Positions 9,038-20,860 are shown, counted from the stretch's first letter. The stretch: DNA of 64,000 nt from Burkholderiales bacterium 70-64 (GCA_001898645.1 MKUQ01000025.1:62001-126000), one strand, 5' to 3'. A program made the numbers and translations. Notes: a model not told the origin generated them from the letters alone.

Positions 9038-10809
9038 GCTTCCTCTCGTTCGGTGGCATCGGCCATGGCGGGGCGGCGCAGCGGGTCGCGCCCGGCGGCC
9101 TTCAGCCACGAGTAGACCGGCGGCAGATCGCTCATCAGCGGCTCGGTGACCACGTCGAGGAAGGCCGGCCCGCGGTGCGCGAACGCCTCGTCGAGCGCCG
9201 TGCCCAGCTGGTCGGGATCCTCGACGCGCCATGAGCGGATGCCGTAGGCCGCGGCGACCCGGCTCATGTCGCCGGGGGTGAAGTCGACCGACATGAACTT
9301 GCTGCGGCTGTGCAGCGACTGCAGCGTCTTGATCCAGCCGAAGCAGCCGTTGTTGAAGTGCACCAGCACCGCCGGCACGTTCAGCCGCACCAGTGTTTCG
9401 AGCTCGCCGGCCGACATGCCCAGCGAGCCGTCGCCGAACAGCGCGACCGGGCGTGCGTCGGGGCGCGCGAACCAGGCGCCGACCACCGCCGGAATCGCGT
9501 AGCCCAGGCCGCCGAACGAGCGCGGGATCAGCACCCGCGAGCCGTCGCCGCCGAGCCGCAGGAAGCGGGTGATGTGCGGGGTCGGCGTGCCGGCATCGGC
9601 GATCACGATCGAGGGCGAGGGCAGGCGCCGGTTGAGCTCGTGCACCACGCGCTGCGCCTTGAGCGGCGTGCTGCGCGCGTGCAGCACCGCCTGCGAGTCG
9701 GCCCAGAAGCGGTCGCGGTCGACGTTGAGCTCGCGCACCCACGCCGAGGGCGGCACGGCCGGGCCGGGCAGCTGCGCGAGCAGGTCGTCGAGCACCAGCC
9801 GGGCGTCGCCCGCCACGCTCAGCGTGTTCTCGAAGTTGTTGCCGAGCACCGTCGGGTCGAGGTCGATCTGCAGGATCCGGCGGCCCGGGCGCGGTGAGGG
9901 GAGCGTCCACTTGATGGTGGACACCGAGCCCATCTTGCAGCCGACGTACAGCAGCACGTCGGCCTCCTCGACGGCGCGGTGCGCATGCGGGTGGAAGCCG
10001 TTGTCGCCCACCACGCCCAGTGCCAGCGGGTGGTCGTCGGGCATCGTGCCCTGGCCGGAGATGGTGGTCACCACCGGCGCGCCGAGACGCTCGGCGAGCC
10101 GGCACACCTCGGTGTTGGCCCCGGAATGGTTCACTCCGCCGCCGGCGACGATCACCGGCCGCCATGCGTCGGCCAGCTGCGCGGCCAGCGCGGCGATGGT
10201 CTCGGCGCTGCCGCGCGTGCGGTAGGCCGGATAGCTGCGGCACTCGGGCTCGGCATGCAGGCCGACGCGCTCGGGCGCCACCGGCCCGGTCATGGTCTCG
10301 GTGGGGAAGGCCAGGTGCACGGCGCCCGGGCGGCCGCTGGTGGCGATGCGGAAGGCCCGGCGCACGGTCTCGGGGATCTTTTCGGCCGTCTTGAGGAAAG
10401 AGGAGAACTTGGTGACCGGCTCGAACAGCTTGTGGTGCTCCATCTCGGTGATGGTGCCCTTGCCCTCGCCGGCGAGCGACACGCCCGAGGTGAACAGGAT
10501 CACCGGGATCGACGAGGCATTGGCTTCCGCCACCCCCGGCACCGAGTAGAGCGCACCGGCGCCGCTCGGGCATTCGCATACGCCGGGACGGTGGGACAGG
10601 CGCGCGTAGGCGTCGGCCATGAAGGTGGCCGAGCGCTCGTCGCGGGCCATCACGTGGCGGATGCGGTCGCCGGCGTCGTACAGCGCCTCGTAGAACGACA
10701 GGCTGGTGTCGCCGGGCACCCCGAACACCACTTCGACCCGGTATTCGAGCAGCATGCGTACCAGCGCCTGGGCGCCGGTGAGCCGGCCCCCGGCAGCGAT
10801 TTCGGACAT
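9034..10809 (-). CDS. Thiamine-diphosphate enzyme, acetolactate synthase-like
   Basis: A 591-residue protein with the three domains of the acetolactate synthase/pyruvate oxidase superfamily. The N-terminal pyrimidine-binding domain carries the activating glutamate at about residue 58 (ARDERSATFMADAYAR). A central domain follows (VIVAGGGVNHSGAN). The C-terminal domain has the thiamine-diphosphate motif GDGSLGMSAGEL...NN. These enzymes act on 2-oxo acids by decarboxylation, ligation or oxidation; which of these applies is not visible. ATG at 10809 is preferred over an in-frame upstream start because GAGGG lies just before it. The leader contains GntR-type boxes. Confidence 0.82.
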   Translation of the reverse strand: MSEIAAGGRLTGAQALVRMLLEYRVEVVFGVPGDTSLSFYEALYDAGDRIRHVMARDERSATFMADAYARLSHRPGVCECPSGAGALYSVPGVAEANASSIPVILFTSGVSLAGEGKGTITEMEHHKLFEPVTKFSSFLKTAEKIPETVRRAFRIATSGRPGAVHLAFPTETMTGPVAPERVGLHAEPECRSYPAYRTRGSAETIAALAAQLADAWRPVIVAGGGVNHSGANTEVCRLAERLGAPVVTTISGQGTMPDDHPLALGVVGDNGFHPHAHRAVEEADVLLYVGCKMGSVSTIKWTLPSPRPGRRILQIDLDPTVLGNNFENTLSVAGDARLVLDDLLAQLPGPAVPPSAWVRELNVDRDRFWADSQAVLHARSTPLKAQRVVHELNRRLPSPSIVIADAGTPTPHITRFLRLGGDGSRVLIPRSFGGLGYAIPAVVGAWFARPDARPVALFGDGSLGMSAGELETLVRLNVPAVLVHFNNGCFGWIKTLQSLHSRSKFMSVDFTPGDMSRVAAAYGIRSWRVEDPDQLGTALDEAFAHRGPAFLDVVTEPLMSDLPPVYSWLKAAGRDPLRRPAMADATEREEA

Positions 10810-10833
10810 CGCGCCCTCACGGGTTGGATTGCG

Positions 10834-10860
10834 GTATGCAATACTGTATGCAATATACAA
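10834..10860. promoter_or_regulatory. GntR-type operator cluster before the TPP-enzyme operon
   Basis: Two direct copies of GTATGCAATA (10834-10843 and 10846-10855), 12 bases apart, run into ATATACAA (10853-10860). FCD-subfamily GntR regulators commonly bind sites built on TTGTATAC/GTATACAA. The next gene upstream encodes such a regulator, and a related GTATACAA box lies on its other side (11668-11675). The spacing suggests a site overlapping the operon promoter. Confidence 0.6.
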
Positions 10861-10874
10861 TCACGTCAAGAGGG

Positions 10875-10902
10875 CCGCGCAGTAGATTCATTCACGCGTT
10901 CA
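10875..10902 (-). repeat. 3'-end repeat, half element (b)
   Basis: On the minus strand TGAACGCGTGAATGAATC followed by TACTGCGCGG. The first TGA is the stop codon of the GntR regulator gene. Only one arm of the element is present. It sits between two genes running in the same direction, so it is not confined to convergent gene pairs. Confidence 0.6.
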
Positions 10903-11631
10903 GCGGCTGGAGGCGGCTTCGAGGCGTAGCGGCGGCGGGGCGGGCGCAATGTCCGGCACGGGCTCGTGGGCGGACGCATGGGAGATGCCGACGCTCATCA
11001 CGTGGCGGCTCGCCAGCAGGGCGGCGAGCTCCTCGTCTCCCTCGGCCACCGCCCGCAGGATCGCCGCATGCTCGGCCCACGACTGCCGGGCGCGCCAGCT
11101 GAGGCTGGTCGAGTACAGCCAGCGGGTCTTGTCGCGCAGCGACTGCACGAAGCCGTTGAGGTGGCGGTTGCGCCCGATGCGCGCCATCAGGTCGTGGACC
11201 TCCGTGTGCAGCGCCGCCAGCGTTTCTCCGTCGTCGGCGGCGCTGGCCGCTTCACCGCGGGCGATCAGCTCCGCGATCTCCTCGCGCTCGGCCTCGCCGC
11301 AGCGGCGGGTGGCCAGGCGCGCGCACAGGCCCTCGAGCGAGGCGCGCAGCTCGACGATCTCGCGCGCCTCCTCGGCCGACACCTTGGTGACCGAGGCCCC
11401 GCGCCGCGGACTGATCTCGACCAGACCCTCGGCCTGCAGCACGCGCAGGGCCTCGCCCACGGGATTGCGCGACACGCCCAGCTCCGTGGCCACCTGCTCC
11501 TCGACCAGCCGTTCCCCCGGGCGGAACCTGCCGCTGAAGATGGCCTGCCGCAGGGCGTCGGTCACGGCCTGACGCAGCGTCAGGTGGGTGGCGCCGAGCT
11601 TCGGGACGGGTCTGGCGGGCAGCGTGTTCAC
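10900..11631 (-). CDS. GntR family transcriptional regulator (FCD subfamily)
   Basis: A 243-residue DNA-binding regulator. The N-terminal winged helix-turn-helix reads LRQAIFSGRFRPGERLVEEQ then VATELGVSRNPVGEALRVLQ. The C-terminal all-helical FCD ligand domain includes FHxE-like and His-containing metal/ligand positions (HTEVHDLMARIGRN and WAEHAAILRAV). The start is uncertain: GTG at 11631 gives the expected N-terminus but has no strong ribosome-binding site, and longer in-frame starts would overlap the divergent gene. It lies between a catabolic operon and a divergent importer operon, both with candidate operators, and is the likely local regulator. Confidence 0.85.
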   Translation of the reverse strand: MNTLPARPVPKLGATHLTLRQAVTDALRQAIFSGRFRPGERLVEEQVATELGVSRNPVGEALRVLQAEGLVEISPRRGASVTKVSAEEAREIVELRASLEGLCARLATRRCGEAEREEIAELIARGEAASAADDGETLAALHTEVHDLMARIGRNRHLNGFVQSLRDKTRWLYSTSLSWRARQSWAEHAAILRAVAEGDEELAALLASRHVMSVGISHASAHEPVPDIAPAPPPLRLEAASSR

Positions 11632-11667
11632 CGTTGGATGAAAAACCCTTGATCTATGTCGTCTACA

Positions 11668-11675
11668 GTATACAA
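11668..11675. promoter_or_regulatory. GTATACAA box in the importer promoter region
   Basis: GTATACAA, matching the boxes upstream of the TPP-enzyme operon, lies between the GntR start and the start of the substrate-binding protein gene. It is placed to control the importer, the regulator itself, or both. This is a short motif and would need binding data to confirm. Confidence 0.5.
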
Positions 11676-11746
11676 AAAACCACCCAGGATATCCGGAAGA
11701 CCGCGACCGGACCGAGCGCGGCAGCAGCCCCACCGGGAGGAGCACC

Positions 11747-13225
11747 GTGACATTACGCCAGATCGTCCGCGCCGCCGTCGGCGCCGTCCTGCTGGCCGCG
11801 CTCGGCCATGCCGCGCAGGCGCAGCAGATCACCATCGCCCTGGGCTCCGAGCCGACCACGCTCGATCCGCAGGTGCGCGAAGACGGCAGCGAGCGCGCCG
11901 TCAACGACAACATCTACGAAACCCTGATGGCGCGCACCCGCGAGGGCGCGCTGGTGCCGGGCCTGGCCGCCGAGGCGCCCAAGCTGGTCGACCCCACCAC
12001 CTGGCAGGTCAAGCTGCGCCCCGGGATCAAGTTCCACGACGGTACGCCGCTCGATGCCGCGGCCGTGGTCTACAGCGTGCAGCGCATCATCGATCCCAAG
12101 CTCAAGTCGGAGCAGGCTTCCTTCTTCTCCACCATCACCGGCGCCAGCAAGGTCGACGCCCTGACGGTCAGGATCACCACCAACGGCCCCGATCCCATCA
12201 TGGCCGCGCGGCTGTACTGGCTCAAGATCATGAGCCCGGCGCACGGCGCCTCCAAGCAGGTCGGCGCCGTGCCGATGGGTAGCGGCCCCTACAAGTTCGT
12301 CGGCTGGAACCGCGGCCGCGACATCACGCTCGAGGCCAATCCCGACTACTGGGGCGACAAGCCGAAGATCCGCAAGGTCGCCTACCGCTTCGTGTCCGAG
12401 CCCGGCACGCGCCTGGCGGGGCTGATGGCCGGCGAGTTCGACCTCATCACCAACCTGCTGCCCGAGTTCGCCGGGCGCGTGCCCAAGGCGGCCCACGTCC
12501 AGGGGCTCGAGCACCCGATCGTGATCCTCAACGCCGACGGCGGCATCACCCGCGATCCCCGGGTGCGCAAGGCGCTCAACCTGGCCGTCGACAAGCAGGC
12601 GCTCGCCGAGGGGCTGTTCGAGGGGCGTGCCCGCGTCTCCACCGGGCAGCTGCTCAGCCCTTCGCACTTCGGCTTCAACGACAAGCTGAAGGGCTATGCG
12701 TACGACCCGGCGCAGGCGAAGAAGCTGCTCGCCGAGGCCGGCGCCGCCGGCAAGAAGATCCAGCTCGTCGGCACCTCGGGGCGCTGGCTGAAGGACCGCG
12801 AGGTGATCGAGGCGGTGGCCGCCTACTGGGAGGCGGCCGGCATGAAGGTCGAGGTCAAGATCTACGAGTTCGGCGAGTACCTCAACCGGCTGTTCGACCG
12901 CAACACGCGCGCCGACGCCATCTTCGTGGTCAACTCCAACGAGATGATGGACGCCGACCGCAGCCTGTCGGCCTACTACAAGCCCGGCGGCGTCGGCGCG
13001 TCGAACAAGGACGCCAGGCTCGGCCAGCTGATCGACGCCGCACGCACCGAGGTCGATCCCGCCAAGCGCAAGGCCATGTACAACGAGGCGGTGCAGCTCG
13101 CCTACGACAACGCCTATTTCGTGTGGCTGCTCAACATCGAGGACGTCTACGGCCTGAGCAAGCGCCTGGAGTGGACGCCGCGCGTGGACGCCAAGATCCT
13201 GGTGCGCGAGATGTCGGTCAAGTAA
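11747..13225 (+). CDS. ABC importer substrate-binding protein, family 5 (dipeptide/oligopeptide type)
   Basis: A 492-residue periplasmic binding protein. A Sec signal peptide spans about residues 1-26 (cleavage after AAQA). Family-5 signatures are present: SEPTTLDPQVREDGSERAVN, the KLRPGIKFHDGTPLDA block and YYKPGG near the C-terminus. GTG at 11747 is preceded by GGGAGGA at good spacing. The four downstream genes complete a Dpp/Opp/Gsi-type importer. Relatives bind peptides, nickel complexes, glutathione or plant-derived compounds. The divergent GntR gene and catabolic operon suggest it brings in that pathway's substrate. Confidence 0.88.
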   Translation: MTLRQIVRAAVGAVLLAALGHAAQAQQITIALGSEPTTLDPQVREDGSERAVNDNIYETLMARTREGALVPGLAAEAPKLVDPTTWQVKLRPGIKFHDGTPLDAAAVVYSVQRIIDPKLKSEQASFFSTITGASKVDALTVRITTNGPDPIMAARLYWLKIMSPAHGASKQVGAVPMGSGPYKFVGWNRGRDITLEANPDYWGDKPKIRKVAYRFVSEPGTRLAGLMAGEFDLITNLLPEFAGRVPKAAHVQGLEHPIVILNADGGITRDPRVRKALNLAVDKQALAEGLFEGRARVSTGQLLSPSHFGFNDKLKGYAYDPAQAKKLLAEAGAAGKKIQLVGTSGRWLKDREVIEAVAAYWEAAGMKVEVKIYEFGEYLNRLFDRNTRADAIFVVNSNEMMDADRSLSAYYKPGGVGASNKDARLGQLIDAARTEVDPAKRKAMYNEAVQLAYDNAYFVWLLNIEDVYGLSKRLEWTPRVDAKILVREMSVK

Positions 13226-13262
13226 GGCGCACGGCGGACGGACGCGGCGAGGCGGAGGCAGC

Positions 13263-14183
13263 ATGGGGCGTCATCTGCTGACCCGGCTGTGGCACGGCCT
13301 GATCGTCGTGTTCGGGGTGACGGCGATCGTGTTCGTGGTCACGCGCATGGTCGGCGACCCGGTGGCCATGATGCTGCCGCTCGAGGCCACCGCCGAGCAG
13401 CGCGCCGCCTTCGAGCACGAGCTCGGCTTCGACCGGCCGATCGCGGTGCAGTTCGGCGACTTCCTGGCCGAGGCCGTGCGGCTCGACTTCGGCGACTCGC
13501 TGTGGCAGCGGCGCCCGGCGATGGAGATCGTGCTCGAGAAGCTGCCGGCCACGCTCGAGCTCACCCTCCTGGGCGTCGGCCTGGCGATCGTGCTGGCGAT
13601 TCCCATCGGCATCCTGGCCGCCCTGCGTCCGGGCCGCGCGCTCGACCAGTCCACCGTGGCCTTCAGCCTGGCCGGCCTGTCCATCCCCCAGTTCTGGCTC
13701 GGCCTGCTGCTCATCTACGTCTTCGCGGTGCGCCTGCAGTGGCTGCCCACCTCGGGCTCGGGCACGCCGGCGCACGTGCTGCTGCCCATGATCACGATGG
13801 CGCTGCCGGCGCTGGCGCGCCTGGTGATGACGGTGCGCTCGGCGATGATCGACGAGCTCAACCAGCAGTACGTGAAGACCGCGCGCGCCAAGGGGCTGCC
13901 GCTCGCGCGCGTGGTCGGCGTGCATGCGCTCAGGAACGCGCTGGTGCCGGTGCTCACGCTGGCCGGCTGGGAGGCGATCCGCGCCCTGGCCGGCTACTCG
14001 GTGGTGGTCGAGACGGTGTTCGCCTGGCCCGGCCTGGGGCTGGCGACCATGCAGGCGATCGAGCGCCACGACCTGATCCTGCTGCAGGCGGTGGTGTTCA
14101 CGGTGGCGGTGCTGGTGGTGCTCACCAACATCGCGCTCGACGCGGTCTACCAGCGCGTCGACCCGCGCATGAAGCTCGCATGA
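13263..14183 (+). CDS. ABC importer permease, DppB type
   Basis: A 306-residue inner-membrane permease with about six helices. The N-terminal RLWHGLIVVFGVTAIVFVVT helix and the region GDPVAMMLP are typical of DppB/OppB. The cytoplasmic EAA loop that contacts the ATPase reads VKTARAKGLPLARVVGVHAL. It starts 37 bases after the binding-protein gene and ends eight bases before the next permease gene. Confidence 0.9.
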   Translation: MGRHLLTRLWHGLIVVFGVTAIVFVVTRMVGDPVAMMLPLEATAEQRAAFEHELGFDRPIAVQFGDFLAEAVRLDFGDSLWQRRPAMEIVLEKLPATLELTLLGVGLAIVLAIPIGILAALRPGRALDQSTVAFSLAGLSIPQFWLGLLLIYVFAVRLQWLPTSGSGTPAHVLLPMITMALPALARLVMTVRSAMIDELNQQYVKTARAKGLPLARVVGVHALRNALVPVLTLAGWEAIRALAGYSVVVETVFAWPGLGLATMQAIERHDLILLQAVVFTVAVLVVLTNIALDAVYQRVDPRMKLA

Positions 14184-14190
14184 GGCTCGC

Positions 14191-15134
14191 ATGAGCACCG
14201 CTGCCGAAGCCCTGCGCGGGCGCCCGCACGAGCTGTTCGCCAGCCTGCGCGGCTGGGGCCGCGAGATCCTGCACGACCGCGCCGGCCTCGCCGGCCTGGC
14301 GCTGGTGGTGCTGCTGGTGGCGGTGGCGCTCGCCGCGCCGCTGATCGCCCCGCACGACCCGGCGGCGCAGGACCTGCGCGCGCGCCTGCTGCCGCCGGTA
14401 TGGCTGGACAAGGGCAGCTGGAACCACCTGCTGGGCACCGACCATCTCGGGCGCGACGTGCTGTCGCGGCTGATCCACGGCTCGCGGGTGTCGCTCGCGG
14501 TGGGCGTCGGGGTGGTGCTGCTGGCCGGCGGCTTCGGCACGGTGATGGGCCTGCTCGCCGGCTATTTCGGCGGCCGCACCGACGGCTTCATCATGCGCTG
14601 GGTCGACACCCAGGTGGCCTTCCCCGGCCTGCTGCTGGCCCTCGTCATCCTGGCGGTGGTCGGCCCGAGCATCGTGTCGCTCATCGTGGTGCTGTCGATC
14701 AACGGCTGGATGGTGTATGCGCGCATGGTGCGCGGCTCGGTGCTGTCGGTGCGCCAGCTGCCCTATGTCGAGGCGGCCGAGATGATCGGCTGCCGCTCGC
14801 GGCGGGTGGTCTTCCGGCACATCCTGCCCAACCTGGTCTCGCCCCTGCTCACGCTGGCGATCCTCGAGTTCGCGCGCATCGTGCTGGCCGAGGCGGCGCT
14901 GTCCTTCCTCGGCCTGGGCGTGCAGCCGCCGGCCACCTCGTGGGGGCTCGACGTGGCCAGCGGCAAGGAGTACATGTTCCGCGCCTGGTGGCTGGTGACC
15001 TTCCCGGGCGCGGCCATCGCCGCCACCGTGCTCGGCATCAACCTGCTGGCGAGCTGGATCCGCATCGCCTCCGATCCGCAGGAGCGCGAGAAGAGCTTCG
15101 CGCGGCGGGCGGTGCGCGCGCGCCGGAGGCAGGC

Positions 15135-15138
<4 letters not shown>
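14191..15138 (+). CDS. ABC importer permease, DppC type
   Basis: A 315-residue permease forming the heterodimeric channel with the DppB-type protein. DppC features are seen: the N-terminal helix, the [10 protein letters not shown] segment, [20 protein letters not shown], and the EAA loop [21 protein letters not shown] basic tail ends the protein. The stop overlaps the ATG of the first ATPase gene. Confidence 0.9.
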
Positions 15139-17238
<2,100 letters not shown>

Positions 17239-17250
<12 letters not shown>

Positions 17251-17301
17251 GGGAACCGTCGCGACCTCGGGCCGCTCGCGACGGTTCCCTCACGCGTCTT
17301 G
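17239..17301. terminator. 26-bp perfect inverted repeat at the dppF/ald junction, full element (c)
   Basis: Arms at 17239-17264 and 17276-17301 are perfectly complementary around an 11-base loop (CCTCGGGCCGC). The dppF-type stop codon (17248-17250) is inside the left arm. No T-run follows on either strand, so it is not a canonical intrinsic terminator, but position and stem strength favour a bidirectional 3'-end or termination role. The arm carries GACGCGTGAGGGAACC, the shared core of the repeat family, and the loop region is shared with the element at 60324. Confidence 0.65.
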
Positions 17302-17343
17302 TGCGTTGGCGAGATGGGAAGGTGGCACCTGCATGTCGACGAG

Positions 17344-17360
17344 CTACTTGCTGGATTCCT

Positions 17361-17371
<11 letters not shown>
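17344..17371 (-). repeat. 3'-end repeat, half element (d)
   Basis: Minus-strand GAAACGTGTGAAGGAATC followed by CAGCAAGTAG. The alanine dehydrogenase gene ends inside it as AAC-GTG-TGA, the same Asn-Val-stop ending as the aldehyde dehydrogenase at 5426. Confidence 0.55.
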
Positions 17372-18494
<1,123 letters not shown>

Positions 18495-18713
18495 CTGCCC
18501 TACCCCTGTTGCGCAGGTGTCCGTGCATCGTAGGGGATCCGGCGTTCGTGCGAAAGCGGCGGCGCGCCGTCGCCGCCGCACTGCCGGTGCCGACCGGCGG
18601 CAGTCGCGCGGGCATGGGCGGCCGCGCCGCCCGGGCGGGAGTCTGTCAGAGTCGAAGCCGGCCTGCGCGAGCCGCGGCCGTATCGATCCCGACAGACTCC
18701 TGGATGCCAGCGC

Positions 18714-19946
18714 ATGCGTGATGCGGATTCCGCGATTCGCCGACCCGGCCTGCACCGATCCCGCCTGCTCCGACCCGGCCTGCTCCGACCCGGCCTGTTC
18801 CGACCCGGCCCGCACAGGTCCGGTCCACGCCGGCCGGGTCCGCGGCGCGGCCGGTCGCTGGCGCTGCTGTCGCTCGCCGTGCTGCTCGCCGTCGGCTGCG
18901 GAGGCTGCGGAGGCGGTGGGGGGAGCGGCGGTGATGCCGGCGGCGCCGGTGTCGGTGCTGCAGCTGGAGCCGGCGGCAGCGGGGGAGGCGGCGCGGGCGC
19001 CGTGGCGCCGGCCGGCACGCCGAAGTACGCCTCGATGGCCGGCGCCGGCCTGGGCATCGGCGCCAGCCTGAACGGCGCGACCCCCTTCCCCGCCGACAAC
19101 CCGTGGAACCGCGACGTGTCGGCGCTGCCCGTCGATCCTCGCTCCGACGCGCTGATCGCATCGATGGGCCTGTCGCGCGGCCTGCATCCCGACTTCGGCG
19201 CCGGGCTGTACGACGGCGCGCCGATCGGCATCCCGTACGTGGTCGTGGCGGGCGCGCAGGCGCGGGTGGCTATCGTCTTCACCGCCTATGGCGACGAGAG
19301 CGACCCGGGCCCGTACCCGGTGCCGCGCGATGCGCCGGTCGAGGGCGAGCAGCCGGGCATGCCGGGCTCGGGCGGCGACCGCCACGTGATCGTGATCGAT
19401 CGCGACAACGACCGGCTGTACGAGCTCTACCGGGCGTTCCGCAACGACGACGGAAGCTGGAACGCCGACGCCGGCGCGGTCTTTCGCCTCGACGGCAACG
19501 ACGTCCGGCCCACCGCCCGGCCGGGCTGGACCAGCGCGGACGCCGCCGGCCTGCCCATCTTCCCCGGCCTCGTGCGCTACGACGAGGCGGCCTCGGGAGC
19601 GATCCGCCACGCGCTGCGCTTCACCGCACAGCGCACGCGCCGTGCCTACCTGCCGCCGGCCACCCACTGGGCATCGTCGTCCACCGACCCGGACCTGCCG
19701 CCGATGGGCATGCGGGTGCGCCTGAAGGCCGCCTACGCCATTCCCGCGGGCTTCAGCGCCGAGACGCGCGCGATCCTGCAGGCGATGAAGACCTACGGCA
19801 TGCTGCTGGCCGACAACGGCTCGAACTGGTACGTCAGCGGCGCCCCCGACCCGCGCTGGAACAACGACCGGCTGGTGAGCGAGCTGGCGCAGGTCAGGGG
19901 ATCGGACTTCGAGGTGGTGCGCATGGACGGGCTGGTGACGCCCTAG
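18714..19946 (+). CDS. Uncharacterised exported (probable lipoprotein) protein with N-terminal RPGxx repeats
   Basis: A 410-residue protein of unknown function. The first 48 residues are Arg/Pro/Gly-rich and contain about seven degenerate R-P-G-x-x pentapeptides. A hydrophobic stretch with a lipobox-like end follows (LLSLAVLLAVGCGG), then a Gly/Ala-rich linker. The C-terminal domain of about 300 residues has conserved-looking blocks such as FPADNPWNRDVSALPVD, DRHVIVIDRDNDRLYELY and ADNGSNWYVSGAPDPRW. It resembles a family of secreted proteins without a known role. The long basic leader before the signal sequence is odd. No later start codon precedes the signal, so either the leader is real or the true start is non-standard. 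Confidence 0.6.
   Translation: MRDADSAIRRPGLHRSRLLRPGLLRPGLFRPGPHRSGPRRPGPRRGRSLALLSLAVLLAVGCGGCGGGGGSGGDAGGAGVGAAAGAGGSGGGGAGAVAPAGTPKYASMAGAGLGIGASLNGATPFPADNPWNRDVSALPVDPRSDALIASMGLSRGLHPDFGAGLYDGAPIGIPYVVVAGAQARVAIVFTAYGDESDPGPYPVPRDAPVEGEQPGMPGSGGDRHVIVIDRDNDRLYELYRAFRNDDGSWNADAGAVFRLDGNDVRPTARPGWTSADAAGLPIFPGLVRYDEAASGAIRHALRFTAQRTRRAYLPPATHWASSSTDPDLPPMGMRVRLKAAYAIPAGFSAETRAILQAMKTYGMLLADNGSNWYVSGAPDPRWNNDRLVSELAQVRGSDFEVVRMDGLVTP
18741..18815 (+). repeat. Five 15-base tandem repeats inside the lipoprotein leader
   Basis: Units beginning at 18741, 18756, 18771, 18786 and 18801 follow CGACCCGGCCTGCTC with one to three changes. In frame they encode RPGLH, RSRLL, RPGLL, RPGLF and RPGPH, and two more degenerate units follow. 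Copies three and four differ by one base, suggesting recent expansion. Confidence 0.8.
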
Positions 19947-20038
19947 AGTCGATCGCAGGGTGAACAGGCCCCGGCGCCTCGACGGCGAGAGCGCTCTACA
20001 ATCGGACGTCATCCGCTACGCATCTCACGGAGGGCGAC

Positions 20039-20830
20039 ATGATCGTCGAGCGCATCTGGACCGGCAACGCCTATCGCAACTTCAACTACCTCGTGGCCTG
20101 CCCGGAAACCGGCGAGGCGCTCGCCATCGACCCGCTGGACCACGTGAAGTGCCTGGCAGCCGCCAAGGAGCGGGGCTGGCAGATCACCCAGATCCTGAAC
20201 ACCCACGAGCACCACGACCACACCGGCGGCAACGAGGCGATGGTCGCGGCCACCGGCGCCAAACTGATCGCGCACCACCGCGCGGGCGGGCGCATCGCCG
20301 GGGTCGATCGCGGCGTGAAGGCGGGCGACGTGATCAAGGTGGGGCGCACCGTCGAGCTCGAATGCCTGGACACGCCCGGCCACACCCTGTGCCACATCTG
20401 CCTGCGCTCGCACACCGAGCAGCCGGCGCTGTTCAGCGGCGACACCCTGTTCAACGCCGGCGCCGGCAACTGCCACAACGGCGGCGATCCGCTCCAGCTG
20501 TATGCCACCTTCGTCGAGCAGCTCGCCAAGCTGCCCGAGGACACGCTGATCTACCCCGGGCACGACTACATCGAGAACAACCTGAAGTTCACGCTGTCGC
20601 GCGAGCCCGACAACGAGGCCGCGCGCGAGCTGCTTCCGGAGGTGAGCGGCCACGACCCGGCGGTCTCGCGCGTCGGCACGCTGGCCGAAGAGAGGAAGAT
20701 CAACACCTTCTTCCGCCTGGGCAGCGCGAGCATCATCGCGCACCTGCGCGAGCGCTTCCCCGACCTGCCCGAGCAGCCCGACGCGCGCACGGTGTTCGTG
20801 AAATTACGCGAGCTGCGCAACAGCTGGTAA
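20039..20830 (+). CDS. Metallo-beta-lactamase fold hydrolase, glyoxalase II-like
   Basis: A 263-residue cytoplasmic hydrolase. The metal-binding motif THEHHDHTGGN covers His56, His58, Asp60 and His61. Further ligands are in TPGHT, FSGDTLF and YPGHDYIENNLKF. The C-terminal part (NTFFRLGS) resembles the glutathione-binding region of hydroxyacylglutathione hydrolase (GloB), which releases D-lactate from S-lactoylglutathione. The start ATG follows CGGAGGGCGAC. It is convergent with the cytochrome c gene. Confidence 0.85.
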   Translation: MIVERIWTGNAYRNFNYLVACPETGEALAIDPLDHVKCLAAAKERGWQITQILNTHEHHDHTGGNEAMVAATGAKLIAHHRAGGRIAGVDRGVKAGDVIKVGRTVELECLDTPGHTLCHICLRSHTEQPALFSGDTLFNAGAGNCHNGGDPLQLYATFVEQLAKLPEDTLIYPGHDYIENNLKFTLSREPDNEAARELLPEVSGHDPAVSRVGTLAEERKINTFFRLGSASIIAHLRERFPDLPEQPDARTVFVKLRELRNSW

Positions 20831-20860
20831 GAACGCGTGAATGAATCTACTGCGTGTTCA
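20831..20860. repeat. 3'-end repeat (e) between gloB-like and cytochrome genes
   Basis: Plus-strand GAACGCGTGAATGAATC followed by TACTGCGTGTTC, starting on the base after the gloB-like TAA. Its right end supplies the TGA of the convergent cytochrome gene. GAACGCG and CGTGTTC can form a short imperfect stem, so it may serve both transcripts. Confidence 0.55.

Noticed and set aside
7706-10579. A 957-codon open frame covering the FAD protein gene and most of the TPP-enzyme gene region
   Set aside because: Only the part after 9037 encodes a recognisable protein; the rest is an antisense-like shadow of the TPP-enzyme gene in another frame, typical of high-GC DNA.
9034-10809. TPP enzyme called sulfoacetaldehyde acetyltransferase (Xsc) because of the nearby TauE-like exporter and alanine dehydrogenase
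   Set aside because: The N-terminal sequence does not look like Xsc, and no taurine:pyruvate aminotransferase or phosphate acetyltransferase gene is present.
18741-18815. The 15-base repeats as a CRISPR-like array
   Set aside because: The units are directly adjacent with no spacers and stay in frame within a coding gene.
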